Assembly (NCBI GenBank): GCA_002351955.1
Contig: DEHO01000020.1
Location: forward strand, 41,745-47,613
Length of the DNA stretch: 5,869 bases
Reading direction: 5' to 3'
DNA from: Flavobacteriales bacterium UBA2798
GTDB lineage: Bacteria > Bacteroidota > Bacteroidia > Flavobacteriales_D > UBA2798
Shown: positions 1-5,845 of the stretch, one piece after another
How the letters are laid out: each line of letters starts with the position of its first letter
How positions within the stretch are numbered: position 1 is the stretch's first letter
Notes under the pieces: model-generated
Databases searched by the model: none
Seen by the model: only the letters and a program-made list of their open reading frames with translations
Told to the model about the DNA's origin: nothing
Made by a program: the position numbers and the translations under genes

Positions 1-3000
1 TTTAGCGCGCTTGAAGATGTGCCATTACCCAAGTTCCATAAATAGGATATTCCATTTCCAGATGAATTGTTAGTTGTTGTAACTAGCAATGGAGACGGTC
101 CCTGATTTGGAGTAACCGAGAAATCAGCAATAGGACCGATTACCTGTGAGACGTTTAAAGTATCTGATGAAGTACAGCCATTCGATCCGGTTGAAACAAC
201 AATATATTCACCTGCCTGATTAATTATAGGTGTTGCGGTATTGCCACCACTAAGAATTCCAGGTCCTGACCAGACATAGGTTGTTCCATTTCCTGATGCA
301 CTAAGTTGAGTTGTAGAGGATACACAACCTATTTGTGAATCACCTCCGGTTGTTAATTGAGGTACAATTGTATCTATCATAATCTCAACAGAATCCAAAG
401 CTGTGCAACCATTATCGCCACTTGTAACTAGTATAAAATACCATCCAGCGAGATTGGCTGTTGCTTGGGCAAGATTGTTTCCGGTAACTACACCTGGGCC
501 TGACCAGAAATAGGATATATTATTTCCAGTGCTTAATGATGCATCCAGATCAACAATAGATGCTATGCAATTAATACTTCCAGATGATCCTGCGTCGGCT
601 ATTGGCAGAAGGATGTTTTGTCCAACGGTAACACTTGCTGTAGAAAAACAACCTGTAGTTGCGTTTGTAACTGTTATTGTATAAATCCCCGGTAAATTCA
701 CAAGGGGATTCATAGTTGAATTTCCGGTAATTATTCCCGGTCCGCTCCATGAATACTCAATATCCGTTCCGGTTGCTGAACCTGTTCCATCAAGAGAAAT
801 GCTGACTAAAGAACATGTGAGATCTGATGCACTTGCAACAAAAGCAATTGGTGCGTTTTCCAACTCTACAGTAACCATTGCTGAAGTTGAACAGCCATTA
901 TCAAGATTTAATACTGTAATTGTATATTCCCCAGGAGCATTTACGTTGGTACTTATTGCTGATGGAGTTGTACCAGCAGGATTACCGGAATTGTTTGTCC
1001 ACGCAAATGAAGCATTGCCTGCATTTGTAATTCCTGAAAGCGAAACAGGTGTAAAGTCACAACTCATCAATGAAGGATTTGCGATTGTAACTGTAGGTGG
1101 CTGATTATTTAAAACAACTGTAATGTTTCCAATACTAGAGCATCCTGTACCATTATCCGTAATAGTGAGCGTATATGTTCCGGGAGTGGATACTGTAGTT
1201 GAAGTTTGAGTGGGATTTGATCCTGCAGGATTTCCAGATGCATCTGTCCATGCATAACTTACGTTTGTAGTACTTGAACTTCCTGTTATTGTTGCAGAAG
1301 AAGAGACGCAAGTAATAGATGGCGCAGGATCTATTGTTATCTGTGGCTGACCTGCATTTGGAGAAACTGTAATTGTTGCTGTTGATGTACATCCATTAAT
1401 TGGATTGGTAACTGTAACTGTATATGTGCCTGCTACACCTACAGTTGTTGAAGTACTTGTAGGTGTTGATCCTGCAAGATTTCCGGAGCCGTCAGTCCAT
1501 GTAAATTGCGCACCTCCAGTTGATGAGGACGCTGAAATTGATACAGTGGGTGAAACACAACTTAGAGCTTGTGCAGACCCTGGAGCTACATTCGGGGTAG
1601 TAAAGTTGCCTGAAACAGAAACACTGGAGGTTCCCGTGCAACCGTTGGCAGGATCAGTTATTGTAACCGTATATGAGCCTGTAGCATTTACTGTTGGAGA
1701 AGAAGTATTTCCTCCACTAACTATTCCCGGTCCGCTCCACAAATAAGAAGGATTATTTACTGGTGTTGATGCGTTCACTGTTCCGCTGGTTGTACTACAA
1801 TTGAGCACCAATGAAGATGATGCTGTTACTGCAGGCGAATTTGTATTGGTAGTTACTGCGACAGTTGTTGTTCCCGTACATCCATTTGCTGGATTAGTCA
1901 CAGTAACTACGTAGCTTCCTGCAGAATTAACAGTTGGGCTTGAAGTTGTACCTCCACTAACAATTCCAGGTCCACTCCAGGAATAGGATGGATTTGCAAT
2001 TCCTGTTGAAGCAGAAATTTGTCCGGATAATATTATACAATTAAGCGTTAATGGTGATCCGGCTGTTACGTTGGGCTGAGCAGTGTTGGACGAAATGGAA
2101 ACGGATCCCGTATTCGTGCAACCATTAGCAAGGTTTGTGACAGTAACCGAATATGTACCCGATGCATTTACTACCGGAGAAGAAGTTGTCCCCCCGCTTA
2201 CTATTCCGGGACCAGCCCACAAATAAGATGGTGAACCTGCATTTGTAGTTACCGAAACATTGCCACTTAATGTTGTACAGGTTAGCGAAAAAGGAGCACC
2301 CATTATTGCAGTGGGAGGTGTTGTATTGGAAGTAACAGCAACTGTTGCTGTTGATGTACATCCATTGGTTGTGCTGGTAACAGTAACAGTATAAGTTCCG
2401 GCAGCATTTACAGTTGGTGTTTGACTTGTTCCTCCGCTTATAATTCCGGGTCCGGACCATAAATAATTGACATTGGGAATTCCCGGTGTTGCAGTAATTG
2501 TACCGCTAGATGTTGAACAATTGAGTGCTAAAGGAGATCCTGGCGTAACTCCCGGTGGACTCGTATTTGCAGTAACATTAATTGTAGCTGTGTTTGTACA
2601 ACCGTTTAATGTATTCGTTACAATTACGGTATAGGAACCACTTTGATTTACTGTTGGACTAGATGTAGCCCCACCGCTAACAATTCCCGGACCCGACCAA
2701 GAATAGGTTACAGGATCTGTTGAGCTTGCAGAAATTGTTGGATTGGAACAAGTAACAGTCTGATCATTTGCTGCTGTTAAATTCGGTGCTGATCCGGAAG
2801 GCGTTAAAGTATATGTAGCAGTATTTGTACAACCTGCAGTTGAAGTTATTGTAACCGTATAAGTACCTGCACCTGTTACTGAGGTACTCGCTGCATTAGG
2901 ATTTGTAATGGTAGAGCCACCTGGCCCTGTCCACGCATAAGTAGGTGAAGAGGCATTAGTTGTTGCTGTTAATGTGGTACTTGAAGAACCACACGCCAAA

Positions 3001-3815
3001 GCTCCAGGAGTAATGCCTGCTGTTGGTGCCGCTGTTGCAACCACCGAAGTTAAAATAACATATTGAGACCATGGATTAGCATTGTAGGTAGATCCACCGG
3101 GATAATATTTGATTGTAATTGTTTTTACTGTACCTGAAAGAGTAACAGAATGAGAACCACAATTACAGCCATTCTGAACCCCGGTAATTGTTTTGGTATT
3201 TCCACTAGTTGTTACCGTATTTGAACCGCAATTACTAATACCAATATTGGCTGCTGTAATTGGATTTGATGAAGCATCTGTTCCCGATATATCTATTTTA
3301 TCTGTAAAATAAGTCGATCCATCACCGCTCCAGAAATTTTGATTAATATCCCAAATATTAAATGTCGCCCCACAAACCGGATTAGTAAACGTGATAGTGA
3401 TTTGTTCAAAATTTGTTGCGTTGTTATTCGCCCAATTTGCAGCAAGCACGAGACCACTTTGTGCATTGGATGCAGAACAATAGCATGTGGACGATGAGTA
3501 ATCGGCAATATTCATGGTTGCCACATTGTAATAAAACGGAATATTAGGAAGCGTTGTTGGGCTACTAAAGCAGGTTGTACTGGCCAAAGAATTGGTTCTG
3601 TTATTAGCAGATTCTGTATATGCAACGGACATTGTATTACCTCCTGCGGTTGTGGAATAGGAAGTGCTTCCAGCTACCCATGCATTGTATGTAAAAGTCT
3701 GGGCATTAGAGTTTGAAAAGACAATAAAAAGCAATAATGTTAGTAGCGTTGCTTTTGAATAAGTAAAAACAGCGGAAAAATTAACGCGGTTAAAAATCAA
3801 ATTCTCCTTTTTCAT
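1..3815 (-). CDS. Giant secreted Ig/PKD-repeat surface protein, C-terminus cut by the left window edge
   Basis: One frame stays open from ATG 3815 to the left edge, giving 1271 complete codons. An in-frame TAA lies two codons upstream of the ATG, so this is the most upstream start; no Shine-Dalgarno site precedes it. Residues 1-38 look like a signal peptide (hydrophobic TLLTLLLFIVF, likely cleavage NA38|Q39). Residues 39-258 form a Cys-containing beta-rich domain. Twelve Ig-like repeats of 78-84 residues follow, each with a Y-x-W core (W295, 373, 453, 533, 613, 693, 773, 856, 939, 1023, 1104, 1182), usually followed by SGPGI, and a C-terminal G-T-Y-T-V-T-V...NGCT strand. A PKD domain starts near residue 1228 (ADFSVTPNQG, W1260). 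Such repeats are typical of SprB-like adhesins and T9SS cargo of Bacteroidota. A gliding-motility or T9SS sorting domain probably lies off-window, but this is not visible. Function as an adhesin is inferred. Confidence 0.93.
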   Translation of the reverse strand, partial: MKKENLIFNRVNFSAVFTYSKATLLTLLLFIVFSNSNAQTFTYNAWVAGSTSYSTTAGGNTMSVAYTESANNRTNSLASTTCFSSPTTLPNIPFYYNVATMNIADYSSSTCYCSASNAQSGLVLAANWANNNATNFEQITITFTNPVCGATFNIWDINQNFWSGDGSTYFTDKIDISGTDASSNPITAANIGISNCGSNTVTTSGNTKTITGVQNGCNCGSHSVTLSGTVKTITIKYYPGGSTYNANPWSQYVILTSVVATAAPTAGITPGALACGSSSTTLTATTNASSPTYAWTGPGGSTITNPNAASTSVTGAGTYTVTITSTAGCTNTATYTLTPSGSAPNLTAANDQTVTCSNPTISASSTDPVTYSWSGPGIVSGGATSSPTVNQSGSYTVIVTNTLNGCTNTATINVTANTSPPGVTPGSPLALNCSTSSGTITATPGIPNVNYLWSGPGIISGGTSQTPTVNAAGTYTVTVTSTTNGCTSTATVAVTSNTTPPTAIMGAPFSLTCTTLSGNVSVTTNAGSPSYLWAGPGIVSGGTTSSPVVNASGTYSVTVTNLANGCTNTGSVSISSNTAQPNVTAGSPLTLNCIILSGQISASTGIANPSYSWSGPGIVSGGTTSSPTVNSAGSYVVTVTNPANGCTGTTTVAVTTNTNSPAVTASSSLVLNCSTTSGTVNASTPVNNPSYLWSGPGIVSGGNTSSPTVNATGSYTVTITDPANGCTGTSSVSVSGNFTTPNVAPGSAQALSCVSPTVSISASSSTGGAQFTWTDGSGNLAGSTPTSTSTTVGVAGTYTVTVTNPINGCTSTATITVSPNAGQPQITIDPAPSITCVSSSATITGSSSTTNVSYAWTDASGNPAGSNPTQTSTTVSTPGTYTLTITDNGTGCSSIGNITVVLNNQPPTVTIANPSLMSCDFTPVSLSGITNAGNASFAWTNNSGNPAGTTPSAISTNVNAPGEYTITVLNLDNGCSTSAMVTVELENAPIAFVASASDLTCSLVSISLDGTGSATGTDIEYSWSGPGIITGNSTMNPLVNLPGIYTITVTNATTGCFSTASVTVGQNILLPIADAGSSGSINCIASIVDLDASLSTGNNISYFWSGPGVVTGNNLAQATANLAGWYFILVTSGDNGCTALDSVEIMIDTIVPQLTTGGDSQIGCVSSTTQLSASGNGTTYVWSGPGILSGGNTATPIINQAGEYIVVSTGSNGCTSSDTLNVSQVIGPIADFSVTPNQGPSPLLVTTTNNSSGNGISYLWNLGNGTSSSAL
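1500..2699. repeat. 240-bp in-frame tandem repeats within the surface protein gene
   Basis: The Trp codon of the Y-x-W core recurs at exactly 240-bp steps: 2699, 2459, 2219, 1979, 1739 and 1499 (upper coordinate). This gives five perfect 80-codon intervals. The best conserved block encodes SGPGIVSGG and is recognisable at DNA level. Outside this block the repeats differ by many substitutions, so they are diverged rather than fresh duplications. On either side the spacing drifts to 78-84 codons. Confidence 0.85.
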
Positions 3816-4032
3816 AGTTTAGAATTTTCTACATACAATATTCAATTCTTAACCGGCTTTAAAAAGAAGTGCCACCCCCTCAAAAAATTTCACAGCGGAC
3901 TTTCAGGATTTACATGCTTCTACAAATAAACCCTTGAATGTTAATAGTTAATTGTGTTTTTATGCGACTTAAACCCGGAAATGAAATTATCATCATTTCG
4001 AAAATTCCCTATCTTGTTGAAACCAATAACCC
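3816..4032. other. Divergent intergenic region without a confident signal
   Basis: This 217-bp AT-rich gap lies between the start of the minus-strand surface protein and the plus-strand small membrane protein, so it should hold both promoters. I see no clean Bacteroidota -33/-7 pair. The nearest to a -7 box for the minus gene is TTTATTTG (minus strand of 3923-3930), one mismatch from TAnnTTTG and far from the start codon. I do not call a promoter here. Confidence 0.5.
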
Positions 4033-4266
4033 ATGGTCATGAATAAGAAAACCAAAAAGAGAATTCTAATTGTTTTAGTTGCAATTGCTGCAATTGCAAT
4101 TCCGCTTGTAATTTGGATGAAACAGCCTGCTGAAATCACCAAACAGGATGAAGACAAAGCGGTAGAAATTGCAAGTGATGACGAATTACTTAACGCAATT
4201 GACGCTGGGGTTTCAGGGAGTAATGAAGTGAATTCTTCCGATTCAGAAGACACTATCAAACATTAA
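4033..4266 (+). CDS. Small single-pass membrane protein with acidic tail, function unknown
   Basis: The 77-residue product has a basic N-terminus (NKKTKKR, residues 4-10), one hydrophobic segment (about residues 11-29, ILIVLVAIAAIAIPLVIWM) and a hydrophilic, strongly acidic tail rich in D, E and S. By the positive-inside rule the N-terminus faces the cytoplasm and the tail is periplasmic. A second ATG at 4039 gives MNKKTKK and is an equally good start; neither has a Shine-Dalgarno site. The gene is divergent from the surface protein and convergent with the TPR gene, whose stop codon directly abuts its own. I recognise no family. An 88-residue minus-strand frame overlaps it (3993-4259). I prefer the plus frame because its membrane topology is coherent. 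The gene being real is likely but not proven. Confidence 0.65.
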   Translation: MVMNKKTKKRILIVLVAIAAIAIPLVIWMKQPAEITKQDEDKAVEIASDDELLNAIDAGVSGSNEVNSSDSEDTIKH

Positions 4267-5028
4267 TTATTTCAACTTAGCAAGAAGTTTTTCGCATTCT
4301 TTGCGGGTCTTCTCATCATCCTTTGATTTTACAGGATAATCCATAACCTTGTTTGCAAACTTTTTTGCATTCTCTTTTTGACCCATTTCATAATAGGTCA
4401 CAGCAAGTTCATAGACATGCATTGAGAGTGAAGGTTCGATTTTAATGGCCTTACTAAACATCTCAAGCGCATCTGCATAGGTGCCTCCTTTTGGAACACC
4501 GCCATAAAGTGTGTTGATCATTGTTTTCTCAAAGCCATTCAAGCCTGCAAATGTCCTGTGCCAGCGCCCCATAATGTGAAAAGCGGTTGCATTATCCGGA
4601 TCATATTTGAACACCAAATCACATTCGCTACGAATTTCTTTTGCGTTGGAAATTTTTGTTTTTGAGGATGCATTTTCATTTTCTCTGGCCAGCGCCACTG
4701 CCATTGCCAAATGAGAATTAGCATTCTGCGTATTCATTGCAATCGATTTTTTCGCCAGACGTTTTGCTTCTGCATAATACTTCTTTTGATCCGCAGAATT
4801 GGCTGTCATCAGTGCACCCGATCGGCTAAAACATAAACTCATGTTCGACACAACCTCAACATTGCTACTGTCCTTCGAATAGATTTGTTTATACACTTTT
4901 AAGGCTTCTTCATGACTCCGTTCATCCTGAAGCTTCTTTGCTTTCGAAAGCAATTCCGCATCGGATTGGGCGAATAGATTGGTTATTGAAGCCAATACAA
5001 GGCATAGGGTTGACATGATTCTAATCAT
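4267..5028 (-). CDS. Secreted TPR protein, RMDN (regulator of microtubule dynamics)-like
   Basis: Starting at ATG 5028 the product has 253 residues. This start places a good signal peptide first (MIRIMSTLCLVLASITNLFA, cleavage before Q21). The frame is open up to an ATG at 5100, but that would bury the signal peptide 24 residues in; ATG 5016 is another option. TPR-like helix pairs lie at about 28-71, 82-117, 127-161 and 182-217. The segment HIMGRWHRTFA (151-161), then TYADALEMFSKA and a late MDYPVKSKDDEK, follows the order of the conserved C-terminal half of eukaryotic RMDN1-3 proteins (H-x-MG-x-W...TFA, TY-x-x-AL-x-x-F-x-x-A, DYP). This comparison is from memory, not from an alignment program. 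Bacteroidota homologues are usually annotated only as TPR proteins. A periplasmic protein-protein interaction role is inferred; the partner is unknown. Confidence 0.85.
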   Translation of the reverse strand: MIRIMSTLCLVLASITNLFAQSDAELLSKAKKLQDERSHEEALKVYKQIYSKDSSNVEVVSNMSLCFSRSGALMTANSADQKKYYAEAKRLAKKSIAMNTQNANSHLAMAVALARENENASSKTKISNAKEIRSECDLVFKYDPDNATAFHIMGRWHRTFAGLNGFEKTMINTLYGGVPKGGTYADALEMFSKAIKIEPSLSMHVYELAVTYYEMGQKENAKKFANKVMDYPVKSKDDEKTRKECEKLLAKLK

Positions 5029-5121
5029 AGCATATTGATATTTAAGCCCTAAGGTAATGATTTTGATTACACCAACGAACTCATTTTGGCCAGTAATCAA
5101 TAAGTTTCCTTCCGTCCGCCA

Positions 5122-5172
5122 GGGTAATTAGGTTATCTGGACAAAAAGATATTTCCGGAATTCTTTTTAGGG
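5122..5172 (+). pseudogene. Decayed tRNA-Arg remnant (copy 0)
   Basis: The stretch TTTCCGGAATTCTTTTTAGG (5152-5171) followed by GTCC matches the anticodon arm and T-stem start of the tRNA-Arg genes downstream (TTTCCGGAACTC...TAGGGGTCC). Upstream, TAGGTTAT and GGACAAAAAGATA align with the D-arm region (TAGTTTAAT, GGATAGAACGAGAG) with a one-base shift. The acceptor stem is not recognisable. Behind it, about 65 bp replace the 40-nt palindrome of copy 1, then TTCGATTC (5239-5246) reappears. I read it as an old relative of the tandem copies; part of the similarity could be chance. Confidence 0.5.
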
Positions 5173-5271
5173 TCCACATGCTTCCATACGTATTACGTTG
5201 GAACAGGCCGGTCGGATAGACGGACCTTAGCGATGCCTTTCGATTCAAAAATTCACCTGAATTTCATTTTT

Positions 5272-5279
5272 TACCTTTG
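5272..5279 (+). promoter_or_regulatory. Bacteroidota -7 box upstream of tRNA-Arg copy 1
   Basis: TACCTTTG fits the Bacteroidota -7 consensus TAnnTTTG exactly and ends 11 bases before the first base of the copy 1 tRNA sequence. No clear TTTG -33 box is visible upstream. Confidence 0.65.
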
Positions 5280-5290
5280 CACTCCATTTT

Positions 5291-5392
5291 GGCTCCGTAG
5301 TTTAATGGATAGAACGAGAGTTTCCGGAACTCTTGGTAGGGGTCCAGACGCTCCGGTCTGGATGCCGACCGAAGCGTCGGCATTCGATTCCC
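5291..5392 (+). pseudogene. tRNA-Arg(CCG) copy 1, interrupted in the T-arm
   Basis: The first 52 bases (5291-5342) are identical to the intact tRNA-Arg(CCG) downstream: acceptor 5' strand, D-arm, anticodon arm with CCG, and T-stem 5' strand AGGGG. A 40-nt double palindrome then occupies 5343-5382, exactly between T-stem position 53 and T-loop position 54. The T-loop TTCGATT and CCC resume at 5383-5392. The acceptor 3' strand that should follow (CGGGGCT) is replaced by unrelated bases, so no functional tRNA can form from this copy alone. It keeps a consensus -7 box and may still be transcribed through into copy 2. Confidence 0.85.
5343..5382. repeat. 40-nt double-palindrome element, copy A (in tRNA-Arg copy 1)
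   Basis: Two 20-nt hairpins abut exactly. The first is TCCAGAC-GCTCCG-GTCTGGA (5343-5362) and the second TGCCGAC-CGAAGC-GTCGGCA (5363-5382). Both have perfect 7-bp stems and 6-nt loops. The second loop is the reverse complement of the first loop except for one base, so a single long hairpin or loop-loop pairing is also possible. It resembles a REP-like element. No T-run follows, so it is not an intrinsic terminator. Confidence 0.85.
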
Positions 5393-5414
5393 AATCCATC
5401 TGAATTTCATTTTG

Positions 5415-5422
5415 TATCTTCG
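5415..5422 (+). promoter_or_regulatory. -7-like box upstream of intact tRNA-Arg
   Basis: TATCTTCG sits at the same distance (11 bases) before the intact tRNA as the TACCTTTG box of copy 1. It deviates from TAnnTTTG by one base (TTCG instead of TTTG). The intact tRNA may therefore depend partly on readthrough from the copy 1 promoter. Confidence 0.5.
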
Positions 5423-5433
5423 CACTCCATTTT

Positions 5434-5505
5434 GGCTCCGTAGTTTAATGGATAGAACGAGAGTTTCCGGAACTCTTGGTAGGGGTTCGATTCCCTTCGG
5501 GGCTA
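5434..5505 (+). tRNA. tRNA-Arg (anticodon CCG)
   Basis: All four arms fold over 72 bases. The acceptor GGCTCCG pairs with CGGGGCT (two G-U pairs), with discriminator A at 5505. The D-stem is GTTT/GAAC, the anticodon stem AGAGT/ACTCT, and the loop TTCCGGA places CCG at positions 34-36. The variable loop is 4 nt, and the T-stem AGGGG/CCCTT (one G-U) carries loop TTCGATT. It reads CGG arginine codons. CCA is not encoded (ACTA follows the acceptor), as is common in Bacteroidota, so CCA addition is enzymatic. An intrinsic terminator follows three bases later. A broken tandem copy lies 143 bp upstream. Confidence 0.95.
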
Positions 5506-5507
5506 CT

Positions 5508-5532
5508 AAGCTTTCCAATGAAGGCTTTTTTT
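5508..5532 (+). terminator. Intrinsic terminator of tRNA-Arg, overlapping the GIY-YIG start codon
   Basis: AAGCTTTC (5508-5515) pairs fully with GAAGGCTT (5520-5527) with one G-U pair, loop CAAT, followed directly by T residues (T-run 5526-5532). It begins three bases after the tRNA discriminator. The ATG at 5518 straddles the loop and the 3' arm, so a terminated tRNA transcript cannot express the ORF behind it. Confidence 0.8.
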
Positions 5533-5790
5533 GTGCCTTACTATGTTTACATATTACGTAGTCTGAAAAACGGATCTTTTTACAAAGGTTCTACTGATAA
5601 TATTGACCGAAGATTAGCAGAGCACAATTCATTAAAGGAAAAATCAACAAGTCGGTTTGCTCCATGGGAATTGTGTTTGGTCATTGAAAAACCTAATCGT
5701 TCCGAGGCGGTAATTCTTGAAAAAAAACTCAAAAACCTAAACGCAGAAAAAACATTCGCTTTTATTAACAGATATTCTGAAAAAATGTAG
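5518..5790 (+). CDS. Small GIY-YIG (URI-type) nuclease-family protein
   Basis: The 90-residue product from ATG 5518 is a single GIY-YIG domain of the short, stand-alone type (COG2827-like). Its motifs are YVY at 9-11 followed by ILRS, YKG at 22-24 (the usual YIG/YVG position), R31-R32 with H36 in RRLAEHN, and candidate catalytic Glu E68 in LEKKL with a following N75. Family members cut DNA with a metal ion; this one's substrate is unknown. An in-frame ATG at 5476 would add 14 residues read from the tRNA T-arm (MVGVRFP...), so I reject that start. The first codons come from the tRNA terminator 3' arm and T-run (MKAFFV). The stop TAG is the first three bases of the TAGGGG module that follows. 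No Shine-Dalgarno site is seen. Expression would need terminator readthrough or an internal promoter. Confidence 0.88.
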   Translation: MKAFFVPYYVYILRSLKNGSFYKGSTDNIDRRLAEHNSLKEKSTSRFAPWELCLVIEKPNRSEAVILEKKLKNLNAEKTFAFINRYSEKM

Positions 5791-5793
5791 GGG

Positions 5794-5833
5794 TCCAGAC
5801 GCTTCGGTCTGGATGCCGACCGAAACGCCGGCA
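5794..5833. repeat. 40-nt double-palindrome element, copy B
   Basis: It has the same architecture as the copy at 5343-5382, with three substitutions. Hairpin 1 is TCCAGAC-GCTTCG-GTCTGGA (perfect 7-bp stem). Hairpin 2 is TGCCGAC-CGAAAC-GCCGGCA (one A-C mismatch). It is flanked by the same bases, GGGG on the left and TTCGATTCCC on the right, showing that element and flanks travel or duplicate as one block. Confidence 0.85.
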
Positions 5834-5845
5834 TTCGATTCCCTT

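Larger units (their letters stand above)
5257..5485. repeat. 143-bp tandem duplication of promoter plus tRNA-Arg
   Basis: Bases 5257-5342 recur at 5400-5485, an offset of 143 bp, with three differences that I count, all near the -7 box (5271, 5274 and 5278). The first 52 bases of the tRNA are identical. Unit 1 ends with the 40-nt palindrome, TTCGATTCCC and a short spacer. Unit 2 continues instead into the intact tRNA 3' half. The sequence before unit 1 (TTCGATTC, then a spacer) resembles the junction between the units, so TTCGATTC may have served as the recombination point. Confidence 0.9.

Noticed and set aside
799..1746. Plus-strand open frames at 799-1104 and 1405-1746
   Set aside because: They are antisense to the continuous 1271-codon surface protein frame; their V/T/P-rich sequence is the reverse reading of its Thr/Asn/Gly-rich repeats.
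1500..2699. CRISPR-like array
   Set aside because: The 240-bp periodic repeats are in-frame protein repeats with diverged copies, not short identical repeats with unique spacers.
1153..3508. Minus-strand frames at 1153-1392, 2125-2460 and 3293-3508
   Set aside because: They lie in other frames of the same strand inside the long surface protein gene and have low-complexity composition with no domain.
3801..3810. AAGGAG near the start of the surface protein as a ribosome binding site
   Set aside because: It lies just downstream of the ATG (codons 3-4) and the only start codon after it at short range is a TTG too close to it, so it is probably chance.
3993..4259. 88-residue minus-strand frame opposite the small membrane protein
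   Set aside because: It is mostly the antisense of the plus-strand gene. Its Ser-rich start and odd internal hydrophobic stretch make a less coherent protein than the plus frame.
4539..4724. 61-residue minus-strand frame inside the TPR gene
   Set aside because: It is a shadow in another frame of a well-supported gene, with atypical Trp/Met-rich composition.
5343..5382. Intron or intrinsic terminator within tRNA copy 1
   Set aside because: No T-run follows the hairpins, 40 nt is too short for a self-splicing intron, and the acceptor 3' strand is missing downstream, so removing the insert would not restore a tRNA.
5476..5517. Extended start of the GIY-YIG ORF at 5476
   Set aside because: The extra residues (MVGVRFP...) are the tRNA T-arm and acceptor translated; the ATG at 5518 is directly before the GIY-YIG domain.
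5264..5834. Minus-strand frames at 5264-5518 and 5580-5834 with a shared RSASRP-x-RLDPY segment
   Set aside because: The shared segment is just the translation of the two 40-nt palindrome copies and tRNA sequence; the second frame is antisense to the GIY-YIG gene.
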